The notes: generated from the letters alone by a model not told the origin. A DNA stretch of 29,357 bases from Trueperaceae bacterium (GCA_011390455.1 JAABSI010000015.1:1-29357); one strand, 5' to 3'. Counted from the stretch's first letter, positions 16,348-24,713 are shown. Made by a program: numbers and translations.

Positions 16348-16980
16348 ATGGCCTGCCTGCACCTGGGAGACGCCGCCCCGGACTTCACCGCCGACACCAG
16401 TGAGGGCCCGATCTCGTTCCTGGAGTGGAAGAAAGGGGCCTGGGCGCTCTTCTTCAGCCACCCAGGCGACTTCACGCCGGTGTGCACCACCGAGTTGGGG
16501 CGCGTCGCCCAGCTCGCCGACGAATGGGCCGAGCGCGGCACCAAGGTGCTCGCGCTCTCCGTCGACCCCGTCGAAGAGCACCACCAGTGGATCCCGGACG
16601 TGGAGGAGGTGGGGAACACGACCGTGGGATACCCGATCGTCGCGGACCCCGACAAGAAGGTCGCCGAGCTCTACGACATGATGCATCCCGGGCAGGGCGA
16701 CGCCAGCTCGGTCCGTTCCGTGTTCATCATCGGCCCGGACGACAAGATCAAGCTGATCCTCGTCTACCCCAAGAGCACCGGCCGCAACTTCGACGAGATC
16801 CTGCGCGTCCTCGACGCGCTGCAGCTCGCGGAGTCCGGCCCGTACGCGACGCCGGCGGACTGGGTGCCGGGCGAGCGCGCGATCGTCAGCCTCGACCTGT
16901 CCACCGAGGAGGCCCGCGATCGCTTCCCCGACCTCGACGTCGTGAAGCCGTACCTGCGCTACACGACCCCGAAGGCCTGA
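16348..16980 (+). CDS. Peroxiredoxin, 1-Cys (Prx6) type
   Basis: A 210-residue cytoplasmic thiol peroxidase that reduces hydrogen peroxide and organic peroxides. The active-site motif PGDFTPVCTTE contains the peroxidatic C46 with the supporting Thr three residues before it. LALSVDPVEEHHQWIPD and FIIGPDDKIKLILVYPKSTGRNFDEILRVLDALQL are Prx6-type segments, and the long C-terminal region (DWVPGERAIV) matches the 1-Cys group. Start choice is open: AGAGGA at 16330-16335 is close to a GTG at 16339 and rather far from the ATG at 16348; the ATG fits the family N-terminus better. It stands alone between a divergent EamA gene and a convergent amn gene. Confidence 0.92.
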   Translation: MACLHLGDAAPDFTADTSEGPISFLEWKKGAWALFFSHPGDFTPVCTTELGRVAQLADEWAERGTKVLALSVDPVEEHHQWIPDVEEVGNTTVGYPIVADPDKKVAELYDMMHPGQGDASSVRSVFIIGPDDKIKLILVYPKSTGRNFDEILRVLDALQLAESGPYATPADWVPGERAIVSLDLSTEEARDRFPDLDVVKPYLRYTTPKA

Positions 16981-16987
16981 CGCGAAC

Positions 16988-17024
16988 GGCCGGCGCCGAG
17001 GGCCTCCATCGCCTCGCGCCGGCC
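16988..17024. terminator. Bidirectional hairpin between peroxiredoxin and amn
   Basis: Left arm GGCCGGCGCCGAGGGC (16988-17003) pairs with GCCTCGCGCCGGCC (17011-17024), with small bulges. It fills the gap between convergent stop codons and has no T-tract. Confidence 0.6.
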
Positions 17025-17026
17025 CC

Positions 17027-17941
17027 TCACCAGCGGTAGTGCCGGATGTGCTCCCCGCGCTCGGCGATCTGGCTCATCGCCTCGATCCCCACCTCGATGT
17101 GCAGGTCCGTGTACTGCCGGAAAACCGCCCGAGCGCTCTCGCGGGTCTTGACGCCGCCCTCGCGCAGCGGCAGGTCGGAGACCAGCAGCAGGGCGCCGAT
17201 CGGCACCTTGCTGGCGAAGCCGACCGAGAAGAGCGTGGCCGACTCCATGTCGATCGCCAAGGCACGCTCCTCGTACAGGTGGGCCTTGAAGCGCTCGTCG
17301 AACTCCCAGAAGCGGTAATCGGTGGTGTGCACCACGCCGGTGCGGTAGTCGAGCCCCTTCTCGACGACGATCTGCGAGACGAACTTCTGGATCTTGAAGG
17401 TCGGCAGCGCCGGCACCTGCGCCGGCATGAAGTGCTTGCTCGCCCCCTCGTCGCGGATCGCCGCGGTCGGGAGCACGAAGTCGCCGACCTGCAGCGAACG
17501 GTGCAAACCTCCGCAGATACCCAGGAACAGCGTCGCCTTGGGATCGGCGGTGGCGAGGACCTCGATGATCAGCGCCGCCACCGGCGAGCCGATCGAGAAG
17601 TCGATGATCGACACCCCGAGCCGCTCCGAGTGGGCGGCCGTCATGGCGGACCCCTGCGTGACCGTCGCGTCGCCCGCGATCGCCTGGAAGCGCTCGAGGT
17701 AGTGGTGGAAGTTCGTCAGGACGATCTGCTTCTGGAACGCCTCGGGCTCGGTGCCGGTGTAGCGCGCCAGGAACTCACGCCCGATCCGCCACTTCTCGGG
17801 GTTGGCGTAGATCTGGTTGCTCGAGGTGGGCGGGGTGGGCGCCGGACCCACGTGCGGCACGCCGGGGCCGTCGAGCGCGCCGTGCTCGTCGGGCCCCTCC
17901 GCGCGTGCGGCGTCGACGGAGTCGGGGCGTTCGGGCGTCAT
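17027..17941 (-). CDS. amn: AMP nucleosidase, short form
   Basis: A 304-residue enzyme that splits AMP into adenine and ribose 5-phosphate, adjusting the purine pool. It corresponds to the catalytic part of the long E. coli Amn. Visible motifs are MTAAHSERLGVSIIDFSIGSPVAAL, LFLGICGGLHRSLQVGDFVLP, IRDEGASKHFMP, HTTDYRFWEFDE, ALAIDMESATLFSVGF and LLLVSDLPLREGGVKT. The first 45 residues or so are Pro/Ala/Asp-rich and probably disordered. The ATG at 17941 is selected over an upstream in-frame codon because a TAGCAT box lies 5 nt before it. Confidence 0.9.
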   Translation of the reverse strand: MTPERPDSVDAARAEGPDEHGALDGPGVPHVGPAPTPPTSSNQIYANPEKWRIGREFLARYTGTEPEAFQKQIVLTNFHHYLERFQAIAGDATVTQGSAMTAAHSERLGVSIIDFSIGSPVAALIIEVLATADPKATLFLGICGGLHRSLQVGDFVLPTAAIRDEGASKHFMPAQVPALPTFKIQKFVSQIVVEKGLDYRTGVVHTTDYRFWEFDERFKAHLYEERALAIDMESATLFSVGFASKVPIGALLLVSDLPLREGGVKTRESARAVFRQYTDLHIEVGIEAMSQIAERGEHIRHYRW

Positions 17942-17946
17942 GCGGC

Positions 17947-17952
17947 ATGCTA
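17947..17952 (-). promoter_or_regulatory. Leaderless-type -10 box of amn
   Basis: TAGCAT on the minus strand, preceded by G, 5 nt before the ATG. This is the tightest spacing in the window. Confidence 0.55.
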
Positions 17953-17997
17953 CCGCGGCCGCCCGCACGCCCGCCGGACGATCCTCGCGTCCCGCCC

Positions 17998-18411
17998 CTA
18001 GTCGACGACCTTGGTGACGATGTCCGCCCCTGCCTCGAGCAGCCGGTGCACCGGGCAGCGGCCGGCGATGCGCCCGAGCTCGGCCCGCATCGCGTCGTCG
18101 AGCGGCCCGTCGAGCTTCACCCCGACGTCGAACCGGGTGCGCGGGCGCGCCCCCTCGACGGGCACCTGGCTGCGCTCGACCTGCACGTCCATGCCCTCGA
18201 GCGGCCAGCCCTTGCGCTCGGCCACCATCCGCACCGTGATCGCGATGCAGCTGCCGAGCGCGGCGCTCACGATCTCGACCGGCGTCGGGCCGGTGTCGGT
18301 GCCGCCGACGTCGATCGGCTCGTCCGCGACCAGCCGGTGGGCGCCGACCTGGGCGACCGCGCGGTAGCCGCTCGGCCCCAGGCGGACGCGGGCGTCGCGA
18401 CCCTGGCTCAT
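17998..18411 (-). CDS. OsmC-family protein (peroxide/thiol stress)
   Basis: A 137-residue protein of the OsmC/YhfA group, small dimeric thiol peroxidases or related proteins. The two conserved cysteines are visible: C55 in SAALGSCIAITVRM and C119 in GRCPVHRLLEAG. GTDTGPTPVEIVSAALGSC is the family core motif. It starts with an ATG that overlaps the stop of the aminotransferase gene (ATGA), so the two are translationally coupled. It lies 56 nt upstream of amn, which has its own promoter. Confidence 0.88.
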   Translation of the reverse strand: MSQGRDARVRLGPSGYRAVAQVGAHRLVADEPIDVGGTDTGPTPVEIVSAALGSCIAITVRMVAERKGWPLEGMDVQVERSQVPVEGARPRTRFDVGVKLDGPLDDAMRAELGRIAGRCPVHRLLEAGADIVTKVVD

Positions 18412-19562
18412 CGCACGACCGCCGCGATGCGCTCGAGGGCGGAGCGGACCTGGTCGATGCTGCACGCGTAGCTCAGCCGCACGAAGCCCGGCGCGAGGAA
18501 GTCGGTGCCCGGGACCACCGCCACGCGGGCCTGTTCGAGGAGCACCGTCGCGGCGACGGTCTCGTCGGGGTCGATGCCGCGGACGTCGGTCATCGCGTAG
18601 AAGGCCCCGTGCGGCATCGGGGTGGGCAGGCCCAGTTCGTTGAGGCCGGCGACCAGGACGTCGCGGCGCTCGCGGTACGCCGCGCGCGTCATCGCTTGGA
18701 ACGCCGCGGTGGCGTCGACCTCGTTCAGCGCGACCTGGGTCGCGTACTGGGCGATCGCGTTGGCGTTGCTGGTGACCTGCCCCTGGAGCGTGTTCATCGC
18801 CTTGGCGACGGCGACCGGCGCGCAGGCCCAGCCGATGCGCCACCCCGTGAGCGCGTAGCCCTTGCTGGCGCCGTGGACCAGGATCGTGCGCTCGGGGTAC
18901 CACTGCGCCACCGGCGTGAAGGTCCCTTCGTAGATCAGGTGCTCGTAGAGCTCGTCGCTGATCAGCCACAGGTCGTGCTTCTCGGCCAGGTCGGCGATCG
19001 CCTTCAGGACCCCCTCGGGGACGACCGCCCCGGTCGGGTTGCTCGGCGAGGTCAGGACGATCGCCTTCGTGCGCGGCGTGATGGCCGCCTCGATCGCCGC
19101 CGGGTCGGGCACGAACCCGTCCTCGGCGCGGCACGCCACCGGGACCGTCACGCCGCCGGCAATCTGCACCTGGGCCGGGTAGCTCACCCAGTACGGCGCC
19201 GGGATCACGACCTCGTCGCCGGGGTCGAGGATCGCCATGAAGGCGTTGTAGAGCGACTGCTTGCCCCCGGTCGAGACGACCACCTGGTCGACGCCGTAGC
19301 TCAGGCCGTTCTCGCGCGCGTGCTTGGCGACGATCGCCTCGCGCAGCTCGCGGGTCCCCTCCGAGGCCGTGTACTTGGTCATGCCACGGTCGATGGCCTC
19401 GTGCGCGGCGGCGAGCACGTGCGCCGGCGGCTGGAAGTCGGGCTCGCCCGCGGTCATCGCGATCACGTCGATACCGGCGCGCTTGAGCTCGAGCGCCTTG
19501 GCGTTGAAGGCCACGGTGGACGAGGCCTTGAGGGCGCGGATGGCGTGGGAGAGCTGGGGCAT
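18408..19562 (-). CDS. Class I pyridoxal-phosphate aminotransferase (aspartate aminotransferase-like)
   Basis: A 384-residue cytoplasmic transaminase of the Thermus-type aspartate aminotransferase branch. Key features are IAMTAGEPDFQPPAHVLAA, KYTASEGTRELREAI, VVVSTGGKQSLYNAF, PAPYWVSYP, SPSNPTGAVV, ISDELYEHLIYEG and the PLP lysine K234 in GASKGYALTGWRIGW, with the terminal Arg in FVRLSYAC. Start: ATG at 19562, with GAGGTG a few bases before it; an in-frame GTG lies two codons upstream. Aspartate or prephenate are likely amino donors or acceptors, but specificity is not settled. Confidence 0.9.
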   Translation of the reverse strand: MPQLSHAIRALKASSTVAFNAKALELKRAGIDVIAMTAGEPDFQPPAHVLAAAHEAIDRGMTKYTASEGTRELREAIVAKHARENGLSYGVDQVVVSTGGKQSLYNAFMAILDPGDEVVIPAPYWVSYPAQVQIAGGVTVPVACRAEDGFVPDPAAIEAAITPRTKAIVLTSPSNPTGAVVPEGVLKAIADLAEKHDLWLISDELYEHLIYEGTFTPVAQWYPERTILVHGASKGYALTGWRIGWACAPVAVAKAMNTLQGQVTSNANAIAQYATQVALNEVDATAAFQAMTRAAYRERRDVLVAGLNELGLPTPMPHGAFYAMTDVRGIDPDETVAATVLLEQARVAVVPGTDFLAPGFVRLSYACSIDQVRSALERIAAVVR

Positions 19563-19624
19563 GGTCACCTCGGGGTCGCGCGAAGGGTCGCGCTTGGATT
19601 CGCCCCAGGGGGCGGCTCGAATAC

Positions 19625-19630
19625 ACGGTA
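19625..19630 (-). promoter_or_regulatory. Possible -10 box of the aminotransferase operon
   Basis: TACCGT on the minus strand, giving a leader of about 55 nt with a GAGGTG Shine-Dalgarno. It lies directly after the ndk terminator. There is no clear -35. Confidence 0.4.
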
Positions 19631-19635
19631 CACGC

Positions 19636-19663
19636 GCGGCCGAGGGCGAACGCCCTCGGCCGC
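19636..19663 (-). terminator. Terminator hairpin after ndk
   Basis: GCGGCCGAGGGCG pairs perfectly over 13 bp with its complement across a 2-nt centre (a 4-nt loop if the last pair opens). It lies 23 nt after the ndk stop. A T-tract is lacking. Confidence 0.65.
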
Positions 19664-19686
19664 AGCGCGTCGGGTCGTGGTGCGCG

Positions 19687-20109
19687 TCAGTCGAGCAGTT
19701 CGTCCGCCCCGAAGAAGATGCCGATCTCGCGCTCGGCGGTCGCCGGTGCGTCGGACCCGTGGGCCACGTTGTGGTCGATCGTGGTCGCGAAGTCGCCGCG
19801 GATCGTGCCCGGGGCGGCGTCCTTGGGGTTCGTGGCGCCCATCATGCCGCGCCAGCCGAGGATCGCGTTCTCGCCCTCGAGCACCATCGCCACCACGGGG
19901 CCGCTGGTGATGAAGGCCACGAGGCCGTCGAAGAAGGGTTTGCCCGCGTGCTCGCCGTAGTGCTTCTCGGCGGTGGCGCGCGGGATCTGCATGAGCTTCA
20001 TGCCGACGATGCGGTAGCCCTTGGTCTCGATGCGGCGCACGATCTCGCCGACCAGGCCGCGCTGGACGCCGTCGGGTTTCACCATCGCGTACGTTCGTTC
20101 GATCGCCAT
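19687..20109 (-). CDS. ndk: Nucleoside diphosphate kinase
   Basis: A 140-residue enzyme that moves the terminal phosphate between nucleoside triphosphates and diphosphates through a phosphohistidine. The N-terminus [20 protein letters not shown] and the active-site NVAHGSD with H117 are diagnostic, and the length is standard. The ATG at 20109 is chosen from the family N-terminus and a TACGCT box 8 nt upstream. Confidence 0.96.
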   Translation of the reverse strand: MAIERTYAMVKPDGVQRGLVGEIVRRIETKGYRIVGMKLMQIPRATAEKHYGEHAGKPFFDGLVAFITSGPVVAMVLEGENAILGWRGMMGATNPKDAAPGTIRGDFATTIDHNVAHGSDAPATAEREIGIFFGADELLD

Positions 20110-20117
20110 AGAGCGAG

Positions 20118-20123
20118 AGCGTA
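20118..20123 (-). promoter_or_regulatory. Leaderless-type -10 box of ndk
   Basis: TACGCT on the minus strand, preceded by G, 8 nt before the ATG. Confidence 0.55.
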
Positions 20124-20127
20124 CCAC

Positions 20128-20163
20128 GGTGAGGGTCCGCGCCGTCCGGCGCCGACCCTCACC
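20128..20163 (-). terminator. Terminator hairpin overlapping the dinB stop codon
   Basis: GGTGAGGGTC (20128-20137) pairs perfectly with GACCCTCACC (20154-20163), with further GC pairing inside the loop. The dinB-like gene's stop codon (20159-20161) lies within the stem. It also separates that gene from the ndk promoter. Confidence 0.6.
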
Positions 20164-20641
20164 CGGCCAGCAGCGCGTCGAGCCCGTCGAGATGCCGCAG
20201 GTCGTGGCCGGCGAGCGCCCGCACGACCTCGTCCACGCTCTCGGGACCGCGCTCGGGATGCTCGACGGTCGCGAGCCAATCGTCGAGGTCGAAGGTGGCC
20301 AGGAGCGCCAGGTTCCACGCGCGCAGCGCCCGGAAGGCCTCGACCGCCAGCGCCGGGTCGAGGCGCGCGTAGCGCCGCGCCCAGGCGTCCTGGTCGAACC
20401 CTTGGGCCTCGCGGACGCCGGCCACCGCCTGCCGCAGCCGGAAGCCCATGCCGAGCTCGACGTCGGCGAGGTGCGCGACGACCTCCCGGGCGCTCCATGC
20501 GTCGGGGCGTGGGCGTGCCGCCCACGACTCGGGGTCGAGCATCTCGGCGAGGGCCAGCAAGCGCGCCGGGGTCGCGCCGAGCACCTCGATGGGATCGGCG
20601 TCCGCCAGCCGATCGGCCAGCTGCTGCAGGTAGGGGTCCAT
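20159..20641 (-). CDS. DinB/YfiT-like metal-dependent protein
   Basis: A 160-residue four-helix-bundle protein of the DinB_2 type. [23 protein letters not shown] carries the first likely metal-binding His, and [15 protein letters not shown] carries the last His pair. Members bind a divalent metal, and some use thiol cofactors for transfer reactions; the reaction of this one is unknown. The start is ATG at 20641, with TAGCCT 6 nt upstream. DinB-like families are numerous in Deinococcus, but the sequence does not show a DNA-damage role. Confidence 0.8.
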   Translation of the reverse strand: MDPYLQQLADRLADADPIEVLGATPARLLALAEMLDPESWAARPRPDAWSAREVVAHLADVELGMGFRLRQAVAGVREAQGFDQDAWARRYARLDPALAVEAFRALRAWNLALLATFDLDDWLATVEHPERGPESVDEVVRALAGHDLRHLDGLDALLAG

Positions 20642-20647
20642 GGCGCC

Positions 20648-20653
20648 AGGCTA
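20648..20653 (-). promoter_or_regulatory. Leaderless-type -10 box of the dinB-like gene
   Basis: TAGCCT on the minus strand, 6 nt before the ATG. It lies in the 35-nt gap after the HD-GYP gene. Confidence 0.55.
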
Positions 20654-20656
20654 ACC

Positions 20657-20672
20657 CCGCGCGGCGGCGCGG
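20657..20672 (-). terminator. Weak hairpin after the HD-GYP gene
   Basis: CCGCGC, 4-nt loop, GCGCGG, 4 nt after the stop codon. It could mark the end of the long nuo transcript, but the stem is short and has no T-tract. Confidence 0.3.
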
Positions 20673-20676
20673 CGAT

Positions 20677-21759
20677 CTACCCCAGCAGACCGTCGCCGGC
20701 GAGGTCGCCGCCCTCGAACAAGCCCACGAAGGCGTCGACCACCGCGGGGTCGAACTGCGAACCGCGGCCGCGCTCGATCTCGGCGACGGCCGCCTCGGGC
20801 GAGACGGCGCGCGCGTGGGCGCGGTCGTGCGTGAGGGCGTCGAAGGCGTCGGCGACCGACAGCACCCGGGCCGCCAACGGGATCGCGCGGCCGACGAGGG
20901 CGCGCGGATAGCCTCGACCGTCCCAGCGTTCGTGGTGGGTGAGCGCGATCTCGGCGGCGAGCTGCACGAGCGGCGAGCGGCTCCCCGAGAGCAGGTCGTA
21001 CCCGACCTGGCAGTGCCCCTTGACCACCTCGAACTCCGCCACGGTCAGGCGACCCGGCTTGAGCAGGATCCCGTCGGGGATCCCGATCTTGCCCACGTCG
21101 TGGAGGCGGGCGGCGCGCATCAGCGCGTCGACGCGGTCGGGCGGTTCGCCCAGCGCGTCGGCGATGAGCGCGCAGGTGCGCGCGACGCGCCAGACGTGCT
21201 CCCCGGTGGCGTCGTCGCGGTACTCGGCGGCGCGCGCCAGGCGCACCAGCATCTCGAGCTGGGTGCGCTCGAGGTCCTCCGTACGGGCGCGCACGCGCGC
21301 CTCGAGGGCCTCGTTCGCGTCGAGCAACCCGCGGCGGGCCACCCAGGCCTCCAACAGGTTGCGCACCCGCAGCAGCACCTCGACGGCTTGGAACGGTTTG
21401 CCGACGAAGTCCCGGGCGCCCCGGGCGAGCGCCGCGTGGCGCACCTCGGGGCGATCGTCGGCCGTGACCATCACCACCGGGAAGCCCTCGGGGAGGAGCG
21501 GCGCGAGCGCCTCGAGCACCTCGAGGCCCGTCCGGTACGGCATCCGGTAGTCGAGCAGCAACAGATCGGGCGGCGCGGCGCGGAAGCGCTCCTCGATCCG
21601 CCGCGGGTCGTCCAGCACGTCGACGTGCCGGTACCCACCGCGCACCAGCATCCCGCGCAGCAGCGCCAGGTTCGCCTCCTCGTCGTCGACGACGAGGAGG
21701 CGCATGGCCGTGAGTTCGGGCGGCACCGGCACGACCGGGACGCCCGCCGGGTCGGGCAT
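20677..21759 (-). CDS. Response regulator with HD-GYP domain (cyclic di-GMP phosphodiesterase type)
   Basis: A 360-residue two-domain signalling protein. The receiver domain (about 19-135) has acidic D25-D26, the phosphoacceptor D70 in LLLLDYRMP and K121 in FVGKPF. A short coiled segment (about 145-170, with heptad-like Glu/Leu/Arg) links it to an HD-GYP domain with YRDDATGEHVWRVA, the metal pair H220-D221 in ARLHDVGKIGIPDGIL, HHERWDGRGYP (GYP at 283-285) and a terminal FDPAVVDAFV. HD-GYP domains hydrolyse cyclic di-GMP, and the key residues look intact. It starts 3 nt after the nuoN stop, so it is probably on the nuo transcript. A later start at 21705 would remove a Pro-rich lead of 18 residues. 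Confidence 0.9.
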   Translation of the reverse strand: MPDPAGVPVVPVPPELTAMRLLVVDDEEANLALLRGMLVRGGYRHVDVLDDPRRIEERFRAAPPDLLLLDYRMPYRTGLEVLEALAPLLPEGFPVVMVTADDRPEVRHAALARGARDFVGKPFQAVEVLLRVRNLLEAWVARRGLLDANEALEARVRARTEDLERTQLEMLVRLARAAEYRDDATGEHVWRVARTCALIADALGEPPDRVDALMRAARLHDVGKIGIPDGILLKPGRLTVAEFEVVKGHCQVGYDLLSGSRSPLVQLAAEIALTHHERWDGRGYPRALVGRAIPLAARVLSVADAFDALTHDRAHARAVSPEAAVAEIERGRGSQFDPAVVDAFVGLFEGGDLAGDGLLG

Positions 21760-21762
21760 CGG

Positions 21763-23250
21763 TCAGGCGCCGCCCAGGACCATCGGCGCGCGCGCGAGCA
21801 GATCGAGCCACCAACCCGGGAACAGGCCGAGCAGCACGACCCCGAGCGCCGCGAGGACGAGCGCCGCGGTCGAACCGGGGGTCCGGTGGTGCTTCACGAC
21901 CCCGTGGTCCGGGTCGTGCAGGTAGAGCAGGACGACGACGCGGCCGTAGTAGACCACCGCGACGATCGCCGAGGCGATGCCGATCGCGGCGAGCCCGACG
22001 AAGCCCTCGGCGACGGCCGCCTGGAACACGACCACCTTGCCCAAGAAGCCGGCGAGCGGCGGGAACCCGGCGAGGCTGAGGAGCGCGAGCGCGAGGCCCG
22101 CGGCCAGCCACGGCTGCCGGCGACCGAGCCCGGCGAGGCGCTCGAAGCGATCGCCCTGGTCGTCGTCGCCCATCACGGCGTTCAGCACGCCGAGGGCGAG
22201 CAGGTTCGTCACCGTGTACATGAGCAGGTAGGCGGCCGCCGCGCGCATGCCGTCCGGACCGCCGGCCAGCACCGCCAGACCGACGTACCCGGCGTGGGCG
22301 ATCGCGGAGTAGGCGAGCATGCGCTTCAGCCCGCTCTGCAGCAGCGCGGCGGTGTTGCCCACCAGGAGCGTGGCGCCCACCACCGCGGCCAGCAGCAGCG
22401 TGAAGGTCTCGCCGAAGGCGCCCACCCCGAGCGCGTCGCCGGCCGCACCGGTGACGCGCAACAGCGCGCCGAACGCGGCGGTCTTGACGACGACGCTCAT
22501 GAAAGCGGTCACCGGCGTCGGCGAACCCGTGTACACGTCGGGCATCCACTGGTGGAAGGGGACGAAGCCGACCTTGAAGGCGAGTCCGACGAGCAAGAAC
22601 CCGGCCCCGAGGAGCAGGAGCCCGCCCGACGCGAAGTCCGGCGCGGCGCCCGCGGCGGCGATGCCGGCGAGGTCGAAGCGGCCGGTGGCGCCGTACGTGA
22701 GCGCGATCCCGTAGGCGAGGATCGCCGAACCGAACGCCCCGAGCAGGAAGTACTTGAGGCCGGCTTCCTCGCCGGACCGCGAGCCTTCGCGCCAGGCAGC
22801 GAGGACGTACACGGCGAGCGACAGCACCTCGAGCCCGAGGAGCAACACGATCAGATCGCCGGCCGAGACGAGCACGAGGCCACCCGTGGTGGCGAGGAGG
22901 AGGAGCGGGAAGAACTCGGGGTGGTCGAGCTGCATGCGCCGCACGTGCGCACCCGCGCTCAGCATCGTGGCCCCGGCGCCCACGAGGATCACGATCGAGA
23001 GCGCACCCGCCAACCCGTCGCCGAGGAACGCGCCCCCGAGCGTGCGGGGCAACGGCTCGCCGCCGACGGTGGCCAGGAACCGGGCGATGGCGATGCCGAG
23101 CGCGATCGCCACGCCCGCGACCGCGAACGCACCGAGCGGAACCGAGCGGCGCGCGAAGACCCCGATCAGGAGCGTCGCCGCCGCGGTGACGAGCAGCACG
23201 AGCACCGGCAGCAGCGGCGTCAAGTCGCCGTAGATGGGCGGCAGCGTCAT
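21763..23250 (-). CDS. nuoN: NADH-quinone oxidoreductase subunit N
   Basis: A 495-residue antiporter-like membrane subunit of complex I (Thermus Nqo14). About 14 helices are visible, with FLLVGLAFKVGFVPFHQWMPDVYTGSPTPVTAFM carrying the helix-8 lysine, and LAYSAIAHAGYVGLAVL. The ATG start overlaps the nuoM stop in an ATGA, which fixes it; the frame is open upstream but not needed. It helps drive proton transfer across the membrane. Confidence 0.94.
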   Translation of the reverse strand: MTLPPIYGDLTPLLPVLVLLVTAAATLLIGVFARRSVPLGAFAVAGVAIALGIAIARFLATVGGEPLPRTLGGAFLGDGLAGALSIVILVGAGATMLSAGAHVRRMQLDHPEFFPLLLLATTGGLVLVSAGDLIVLLLGLEVLSLAVYVLAAWREGSRSGEEAGLKYFLLGAFGSAILAYGIALTYGATGRFDLAGIAAAGAAPDFASGGLLLLGAGFLLVGLAFKVGFVPFHQWMPDVYTGSPTPVTAFMSVVVKTAAFGALLRVTGAAGDALGVGAFGETFTLLLAAVVGATLLVGNTAALLQSGLKRMLAYSAIAHAGYVGLAVLAGGPDGMRAAAAYLLMYTVTNLLALGVLNAVMGDDDQGDRFERLAGLGRRQPWLAAGLALALLSLAGFPPLAGFLGKVVVFQAAVAEGFVGLAAIGIASAIVAVVYYGRVVVLLYLHDPDHGVVKHHRTPGSTAALVLAALGVVLLGLFPGWWLDLLARAPMVLGGA

Positions 23251-24713
23251 CGCGCACCCCCGTCGGCGAGGTCGAGCACGTCCGGCGGCGGCGTCGCCAC
23301 CGCCGTGGCCGCGACGACGTCGGCCTCGAACTTCGTCAGGTTGGCGGCGGGGGCGATCCCCAGCCACAGCGTGGCCGCGACGATCGGCGCGAACACGGCG
23401 ACCTCGAGCGGGCTCAGGTCGCGCGTCGGCGCGCCCTTCGCCTCACCCTGGAACAGCCGCTGGTAGAGATTGACGCCCAGCGCGCCCGATGCGATCGCCG
23501 CCAGGACGGCGAGCGTCGCCGCGAGCGGGCTGACCGTGAAGGCGCCCAGGACCGAGAGGAACTCCCCCGGGAAGTTCGCCAGGCCGGGCACCCCGATGCC
23601 TCCGAGCAGCACGAGGAGCGACAGGCTCGCGAACGCAGGGGCCGCTTTGGCCAAGCCGCCGTACGCATCGAGGTCGAAGCTGCCGCGGCGGGCGTGGAGC
23701 ATGCCGGACACGAGGAACAGACCCGAGGTCGTCACCATCTGCGCCGCCTGCAGCGCCATGGCGCCGCTCTGGCCCGCGAGGTGGAGCGAGAACAGACCGA
23801 CCGCGACGATGCCCATGTGCGAGATCGAGAAGTAGGCCAGCACCCGCTTGAGTTGGGTGTGGCGCGTCGCGATGGCCATGCCGTAGACCGCGGTGAAGGC
23901 ACCGAGCGCGAGCCCGAAGGGCGCGAGCATGGTGGCGCCGTCGGGGAGGAGCGGGAGCGCCCACGCGAAGAGCCCGAAGCCGCCGAGCTTGTACAGCGTG
24001 CCGGCCACGTCCGCGGCCCCCGAGGGGTGGTTCTGCTCGTTGACGTCGACGAGCCAGGCGTGGACCGGGAAGATCGGCAGCTTGACCGCGAAAGCGAACA
24101 TGAAGGTGCCGAACAGCCACGCCTGCGTCAGCGGGTCGAGGTTCGGCGTAGCGGCGAGCAGCTCCTCGAAGCGGTACCCGGCGGCGCCGGAGAGCGGGGG
24201 CAGCGCCAGGATCCCGAGCAGCATGACGAAGGAGCCGGCGATGGCGTACATCAGGTACTTCACCAGCGCGGCGCGGCGATGCGCCAGGCCCCAACCGCCG
24301 AGCATCGCGAGCCCGGGCAGCAGCGTGAGGTCCCAGAAGACGTAGAACAGGACGAGGTCGCGGGCGAGGAAGATCCCGGCGACCCCGGCGAGCGTCGCCA
24401 GCAGCGCGGCCAGGAAGCGGTGGGCGTGGCGCTCGACGCGCATCGCCGCCCACAGCACCGTGGGCAGCATGACCAGCGCCGCGACCCGGAGCAGGACGCC
24501 GCCGGCGCCGGTGCCGTCGAGCGCGATCCAGGCGCCGATCGAAGGGATCCAGGGCACGTCGAGGCGGCCCCCGGGGCCGTCGGCGAAGAGCGCCAGCACG
24601 AGGGTCACGGCGACGCCGAGCACCGACAGCGGCAGGTAGACGGCGCGGCGCGGTGCCAATAACAGCGCGATCGCGACCGCGAGCGGTACGAGAATGGCGG
24701 CAGCAGCGATCAC
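23247..24713 (-). CDS. nuoM: NADH-quinone oxidoreductase subunit M
   Basis: A 488-residue antiporter-like membrane subunit (Nqo13). VFWDLTLLPGLAMLGGWG carries the helix-5 region, and AVKLPIFPVHAWLVDVNEQNHPSG carries the helix-7/8 lysine and an NHPSG segment resembling Thermus Nqo13. VLAYFSISHMGIVAVGLFS and LANFPGEFLSVLGAF follow. The GTG start at 24713 is set by a GTGA overlap with the nuoL stop. Confidence 0.94.
   Translation of the reverse strand: MIAAAAILVPLAVAIALLLAPRRAVYLPLSVLGVAVTLVLALFADGPGGRLDVPWIPSIGAWIALDGTGAGGVLLRVAALVMLPTVLWAAMRVERHAHRFLAALLATLAGVAGIFLARDLVLFYVFWDLTLLPGLAMLGGWGLAHRRAALVKYLMYAIAGSFVMLLGILALPPLSGAAGYRFEELLAATPNLDPLTQAWLFGTFMFAFAVKLPIFPVHAWLVDVNEQNHPSGAADVAGTLYKLGGFGLFAWALPLLPDGATMLAPFGLALGAFTAVYGMAIATRHTQLKRVLAYFSISHMGIVAVGLFSLHLAGQSGAMALQAAQMVTTSGLFLVSGMLHARRGSFDLDAYGGLAKAAPAFASLSLLVLLGGIGVPGLANFPGEFLSVLGAFTVSPLAATLAVLAAIASGALGVNLYQRLFQGEAKGAPTRDLSPLEVAVFAPIVAATLWLGIAPAANLTKFEADVVAATAVATPPPDVLDLADGGAR

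Noticed and set aside
17998..19626. A single 542-residue protein covering both aminotransferase and OsmC regions
   Set aside because: Only its last 137 residues are real (OsmC). The rest is the wrong frame of the aminotransferase gene, which overlaps it by ATGA.
19324..23466. A very long plus-strand open frame (about 1380 codons) opposite ndk, dinB, HD-GYP and nuoN
   Set aside because: The translation is low-complexity Arg/Glu/His/Gly, and five well-supported genes lie on the other strand.
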